NCBI GenBank assembly: GCA_038227745.1
Contig: JBBRPS010000476.1
Location: 1 to 8,146 of the forward strand
Length of the DNA stretch: 8,146 bases
Direction: 5' to 3'
Source: DASPXY01 sp038227745
GTDB taxonomy: Bacteria; Planctomycetota; Planctomycetia; Gemmatales; Gemmataceae
This document shows, piece by piece, positions 6,081-8,146 of the stretch. Below the pieces are notes generated by a model, which was not told the DNA's origin, did not search any database, and saw nothing but the letters and a program-made list of their open reading frames with translations. How positions within the stretch are numbered: the stretch's first letter is position 1; every line of letters starts with the position of its first letter. The position numbers were made by a program, and so were the translations under genes.

Positions 6081-6290
6081 ATGGAAGAGTCCACGACTTA
6101 CCAGGCGACTATTCGCAAGGGAGCGACTGGCGAGCCGCGTCGCCTGCTGTTGCGCATAGGAACAAAGAAAATCGGCCCGCCGCGGGAGGAAACGCAGGCG
6201 CGGATCGAAGCGATCAATGACCTGCCGCTCTTGGAAGCGCTGGTCTACCGGCTGCTCGACGTGAACTCCTGGGACGAACTCCTGCCGTAG
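6081..6290 (+). CDS. Stand-alone copy of the Rpn C-terminal domain (RpnS-like antitoxin candidate or gene remnant)
   Basis: This small open frame encodes 69 residues from ATG 6081, with GAGG (6069-6072) 8 nt upstream; GTG 6072 or ATG 6075 would add two or three residues. The sequence MEESTTYQATIRKGATGEPR...SWDELLP closely follows the last 69 residues of the preceding Rpn protein. It lacks the nuclease domain entirely. It begins 23 bp after the parent stop in a different frame, so it should be translated on its own from the same transcript. Substitutions cluster in the middle (TKK for TRI, REETQ for QAEAL, LVY for MAD), while both ends are conserved. About half of the base changes are silent, which suggests past or present selection on the protein. 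It may be an antitoxin that neutralises the neighbouring Rpn toxin or a related one, or the last remnant of a second Rpn gene that lost its 5' part. Confidence 0.5.
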   Translation: MEESTTYQATIRKGATGEPRRLLLRIGTKKIGPPREETQARIEAINDLPLLEALVYRLLDVNSWDELLP

Positions 6291-6353
6291 CCCGCCCCCC
6301 GCGCCGGGCCTCTCCCTTCACCTGTTTGCAAGGCCGAACGAGTCCGGGCGGCG

Positions 6354-6359
6354 TAGAAT
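6354..6359 (+). promoter_or_regulatory. Possible -10 element of the first FKBP gene
   Basis: TAGAAT matches five of six consensus bases and lies 45 bp before ATG 6405. TTGCAA at 6326-6331 is a -35-like match, but the 22-nt spacing is too long, so only the -10 is supported. Confidence 0.35.
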
Positions 6360-6404
6360 GACGGCCCCCATACTGTTCGTTGTTCTCCGCGAGAGTGTCT
6401 CGGC

Positions 6405-6851
6405 ATGAAGAAGTTTCTGCTGCTGCCCGTGATCCTGGCCGTCGGCTTCGGCGTCCTGATCCTCATCAACTCCGAGCCCGCCGGCGGCGGCGGGGCCGAC
6501 GACCCCAACGCCATCACGACGCCGTCCGGGCTGAAATACGTCGACGAGAAGGTGGGCGACGGCGAGGAGGCCAGGGACGGCGACAAGGTCGCCGTCCACT
6601 ACACCGGCCGGTTCAAGAGCGGCAAGCAGTTCGACAGCAGCTTCGACCACTCCCCGCCGGACCCGCTTGAGTTCACGATCGGCCGGCCCGGCATCATCCA
6701 GGGCTGGCAGGAAGGCATCACCGGCATGAAGGTCGGCGGCAAGCGCAAGCTCATCATCCCGCCGGACCTGGCCTACGGCAAGAACGGCCGGGAAGGGATC
6801 CCGCCGAACGCCATGCTGATCTTCGAGATCGAATTGGTGGCCATCCGCTGA
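6405..6851 (+). CDS. FKBP-type peptidyl-prolyl cis-trans isomerase, membrane-anchored or exported
   Basis: This 148-residue protein starts with MKK and a hydrophobic stretch (residues 4-21), then a Gly-rich, Asp-containing linker (24-36) and one FKBP domain (about 38-148). The hydrophobic stretch lacks a clear signal-peptidase site and there is no lipobox cysteine, so it is probably an uncleaved N-terminal anchor with the domain in the periplasm. Residues equivalent to the human FKBP12 pocket are present: Y66, F76, D77, F90, I97, I98, W101, Y124 and F140. The position of FKBP12 His87 appears to be Arg129. It should catalyse cis-trans isomerisation of X-Pro bonds and help secreted proteins fold. 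The loop after FDSS is slightly extended (FDHSPPDPLEF). Only a weak GAGAG (6391-6395) precedes the ATG. A second FKBP gene follows after 70 bp and shares a nearly identical 43-nt block. Confidence 0.9.
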   Translation: MKKFLLLPVILAVGFGVLILINSEPAGGGGADDPNAITTPSGLKYVDEKVGDGEEARDGDKVAVHYTGRFKSGKQFDSSFDHSPPDPLEFTIGRPGIIQGWQEGITGMKVGGKRKLIIPPDLAYGKNGREGIPPNAMLIFEIELVAIR

Positions 6852-6874
6852 GCGCCGCGGCGCGGCCGGGTTCG

Positions 6875-6880
6875 TACAAT
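6875..6880 (+). promoter_or_regulatory. Possible -10 element of the second FKBP gene
   Basis: TACAAT matches five of six consensus bases. Transcription would begin near 6887, practically on the GTG at 6889, leaving about 35 nt of leader before ATG 6922. No -35 is recognisable 16-18 nt upstream, in a stretch of pure GC. Confidence 0.35.
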
Positions 6881-6921
6881 GCTCGCCTGTGGCGGAGCGC
6901 AACGACACCAGCGAGGGCATC

Positions 6922-7260
6922 ATGGCGACCAGCAACTCCGGCCTGGCCTACGAGGATTTGGCGGCGGGCGACGGCGACGAAGCCAAGGCGGGCGACACCG
7001 TCGAGGTGCATTACACCGGCTGGCTGACGAACGGCACCAAGTTCGACAGCAGCCGCGACCGCGGACAGCCGTTCGCGTTCAAGCTCGGTGCCGGCCGCGT
7101 CATCAAGGGGTGGGACGAGGGCGTCGCCGGCATGAAGGTCGGCGGCAAGCGCAAGCTCACCATCCCGCCCGCCCTCGGCTACGGCTCGCGCGGCGCCGGC
7201 GGCCTCATTCCGCCCGACGCGGAGCTGATGTTTGAGGTCGAGTTGCTGAAGATCAAATAA
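6922..7260 (+). CDS. FKBP-type peptidyl-prolyl cis-trans isomerase, cytosolic
   Basis: The protein is a single FKBP domain of 112 residues with no signal or membrane segment, so it should act in the cytoplasm. All main pocket residues are present: Y31, F41, D42, F53, V60, I61, W64, Y87 and F104, in the standard order VHYTGWL, KFDSSRDR, VIKGWDEGVAGM and LGYGSRGAGG. The length matches the minimal FKBP12-like form. The frame can be extended to GTG 6889 (11 more residues, AERNDTSEGI...), but GAGG (6913-6916) sits 5 nt before ATG 6922, the GTG has no ribosome-binding site, and a -10-like TACAAT lies just before it. I therefore chose the ATG. It lies 70 bp after the exported FKBP gene and is probably a duplicate whose product stays inside the cell. 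A strong palindrome begins 2 bp after its stop. Confidence 0.9.
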   Translation: MATSNSGLAYEDLAAGDGDEAKAGDTVEVHYTGWLTNGTKFDSSRDRGQPFAFKLGAGRVIKGWDEGVAGMKVGGKRKLTIPPALGYGSRGAGGLIPPDAELMFEVELLKIK

Positions 7261-7262
7261 CC

Positions 7263-7300
7263 GCCGCTAGCGGCTTCGCACTTGCGAAGCCGCAAGCGGC
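7263..7300. repeat. Long palindrome between the FKBP and lactonase genes
   Basis: GCCGCTAGCGGCTTCGCA (7263-7280) and TGCGAAGCCGCAAGCGGC (7283-7300) are inverted copies, with one A/A mismatch in 18 pairs and a CT centre. It starts 2 bp after the FKBP stop and ends 17 bp before the lactonase start. The right arm recurs exactly at 4140-4157. There is no T tract (AAATACGAGG follows), so a simple intrinsic terminator is unlikely. A dispersed REP-like palindrome that may stabilise the upstream mRNA end or slow polymerase fits better. Confidence 0.7.
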
Positions 7301-7317
7301 AAATACGAGGACCCGCG

Positions 7318-8146
7318 ATGACCTCCCCGCGCGCGCGCACTCTTCTCCTCGCCCTGACGACCTTCCTCCTGCCCGGCGGCGTCCGCGCCGAGGACGCCAA
7401 GCCCGACAAGCTGCGCGTCTACGTCGGCACCTACACGCAGGGGACCAAGAGCCAGGGCATCTACCTCCTTGAGCTGGATCTTGCCGACGGCGCCCTGACG
7501 TCGAAGGGCGTGGCCGGCGCGGCGGTCAACCCGTCGTTCCTCGCCCTTTCCCCGAACCGGCGCTTCCTGTACGCCGTCGGCGAGGTGAACGACGTCAACG
7601 GCAAGAAGGGCGGCGGCGTCAGCGCCTTCGCCGTCGATTCCGCCAGCGGCAAGCTGACGCTGCTCAACCAGCAGTCGTCGGTCGGCGCCGGGCCGTGTCA
7701 CATCACCGTCGACGCCGGGGGGAAAAACGCCCTCGTGGCCAATTACGGCGGCGGCAGCGTCGCGGTGCTGCCCATCGGCGCCGACGGCAAGCTCGCGGAG
7801 GCGTCGTGCTTCGTCCAGCACGAAGGCAGGAGCGTCGACAAGGGGCGCCAGGAAGGGCCGCACGCGCACTCGATCAACCTCGACAAGGCGAACCGCTTCG
7901 CCTTCGTCGCCGACCTCGGCCTCGACAAGGTGCTCGTCTACCGCTTCGACGCGGCCAAGGGGACGCTGACGCCGAACGACCCGCCGGCGGCGAAGGTCGC
8001 CCCCGGCGCCGGCCCGCGCCATTTCGCCTTTCACCCCTCGGGCAAGTACGCTTACGTCGTCAACGAGATGAACTCGACGGTGACCGCCTTCGCCTACGAC
8101 GCCGGGCACGGTACGTTGAAGGAGATTCAGACGATCTCCACGCTCC
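7318..8146 (+). CDS. Secreted lactonase-family (PF10282-type) seven-bladed β-propeller protein, partial at the 3' end
   Basis: The gene starts at ATG 7318, with ACGAGG (7305-7310) 7 nt before it, and runs off the window after 276 codons; family members are usually about 340-400 residues. Residues 1-24 are a signal peptide (MTSPRAR, then a Leu/Thr/Ala-rich core, cut after VRA), so the product is exported. The mature part shows the hallmarks of the 6-phosphogluconolactonase (YbhE/Pgl) propeller family in order: YVGTYT...GIYLLELD, NPSFLALSPN, GPCHITVDAGG, ANYGGGSVAVLPI, GPHAHSINLD, FVADLGLDKVLVYRFD, GAGPRHFAFHPSGKYAYVVNEMNSTV. The conserved His/Arg/Glu cluster in PHAH, GPRH and NE is intact. The E. 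coli enzyme hydrolyses 6-phosphogluconolactone in the cytosol. An exported form is unlikely to have that substrate, so a different lactone or a binding role is plausible. It may be read through from the FKBP genes, past the palindrome. Confidence 0.9.
   Translation, partial: MTSPRARTLLLALTTFLLPGGVRAEDAKPDKLRVYVGTYTQGTKSQGIYLLELDLADGALTSKGVAGAAVNPSFLALSPNRRFLYAVGEVNDVNGKKGGGVSAFAVDSASGKLTLLNQQSSVGAGPCHITVDAGGKNALVANYGGGSVAVLPIGADGKLAEASCFVQHEGRSVDKGRQEGPHAHSINLDKANRFAFVADLGLDKVLVYRFDAAKGTLTPNDPPAAKVAPGAGPRHFAFHPSGKYAYVVNEMNSTVTAFAYDAGHGTLKEIQTISTL

Larger units (their letters stand above)
5829..6290 (+). repeat. 233-bp imperfect tandem duplication of the Rpn gene's 3' end
   Basis: Copy 1 (5829-6057, plus a few bases after the stop) and copy 2 (6062-6290) align without gaps at a constant offset of 233 bp. 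My hand count gives about 32 differences in 229 positions, roughly 86% identity. The protein level is 60 of 75 residues. Identity is perfect over 5833-5855/6066-6088, which contains the GAGG and the candidate start codons. Similarity ends at the stop codon on the right and about 4 nt before the GAC codon on the left. Because 233 is not a multiple of three, copy 2 is in another frame from the parent. Confidence 0.9.

Noticed and set aside
6852..6863. Perfect 12-nt palindrome GCGCCGCGGCGC after the first FKBP gene
   Set aside because: It is pure GC in very GC-rich DNA and has no T tract or second copy; chance is an adequate explanation.
1..8146. tRNA, rRNA, CRISPR array or insertion sequence
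   Set aside because: I looked for regularly spaced repeats, transposase motifs and tRNA-like cloverleaf ends and saw none. The only repeats are the Rpn tail duplication and the palindrome family.

Overview
The window is GC-rich bacterial DNA and probably comes from a planctomycete. The main reasons are the combination of an MJ0042-type zinc finger fused to a transmembrane segment and a proline-rich linker, a secreted seven-bladed lactonase, a DUF4139 protein, and an Rpn-type protein of the kind that is abundant in planctomycetes. This assignment rests on gene content read by eye, not on a database search.

Layout. Positions 1-275 (minus) hold the N-terminal part of a ROK-family sugar kinase. 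Divergent from it, 359-2404 (plus) encodes a large cytoplasmic DUF4139 protein with a C-terminal coiled coil. Next, 2597-3247 (plus) encodes a PmtA-like lipid N-methyltransferase. It meets tail to tail, with a 56-bp coding overlap, a two-gene minus-strand unit: a secreted protein of unknown function (5033-4170) followed by a membrane-anchored zinc-finger protein (4124-3192). Divergent from that unit is an Rpn (recombination-promoting nuclease) family gene (5218-6057), followed at once by a second, separate copy of its C-terminal domain (6081-6290). Two tandem FKBP prolyl isomerases come next: one with an N-terminal membrane/export segment (6405-6851) and one cytosolic (6922-7260). An 18-bp-stem palindrome (7263-7300) separates these from a secreted lactonase-fold protein (7318 to the window end, partial).

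Most interesting locus. The Rpn gene looks like a gene-within-a-gene toxin-antitoxin unit. In characterised Rpn systems, the small C-terminal domain (RpnS) is translated separately from inside the gene and blocks the full-length toxic nuclease (RpnL). Here an SD-like GAGG lies 8 nt before an in-frame ATG at 5848. A 233-bp tandem duplication has copied this internal initiation region and the whole C-terminal domain downstream, out of frame with the parent, giving a possible stand-alone antitoxin cistron. A promoter-like pair (TTGCGG, 17 nt, TACGAT) precedes the toxin gene, and an inverted repeat overlaps its -35 element.

The other genes look like ordinary housekeeping or accessory genes. No RNA genes, CRISPR arrays or insertion sequences were seen.
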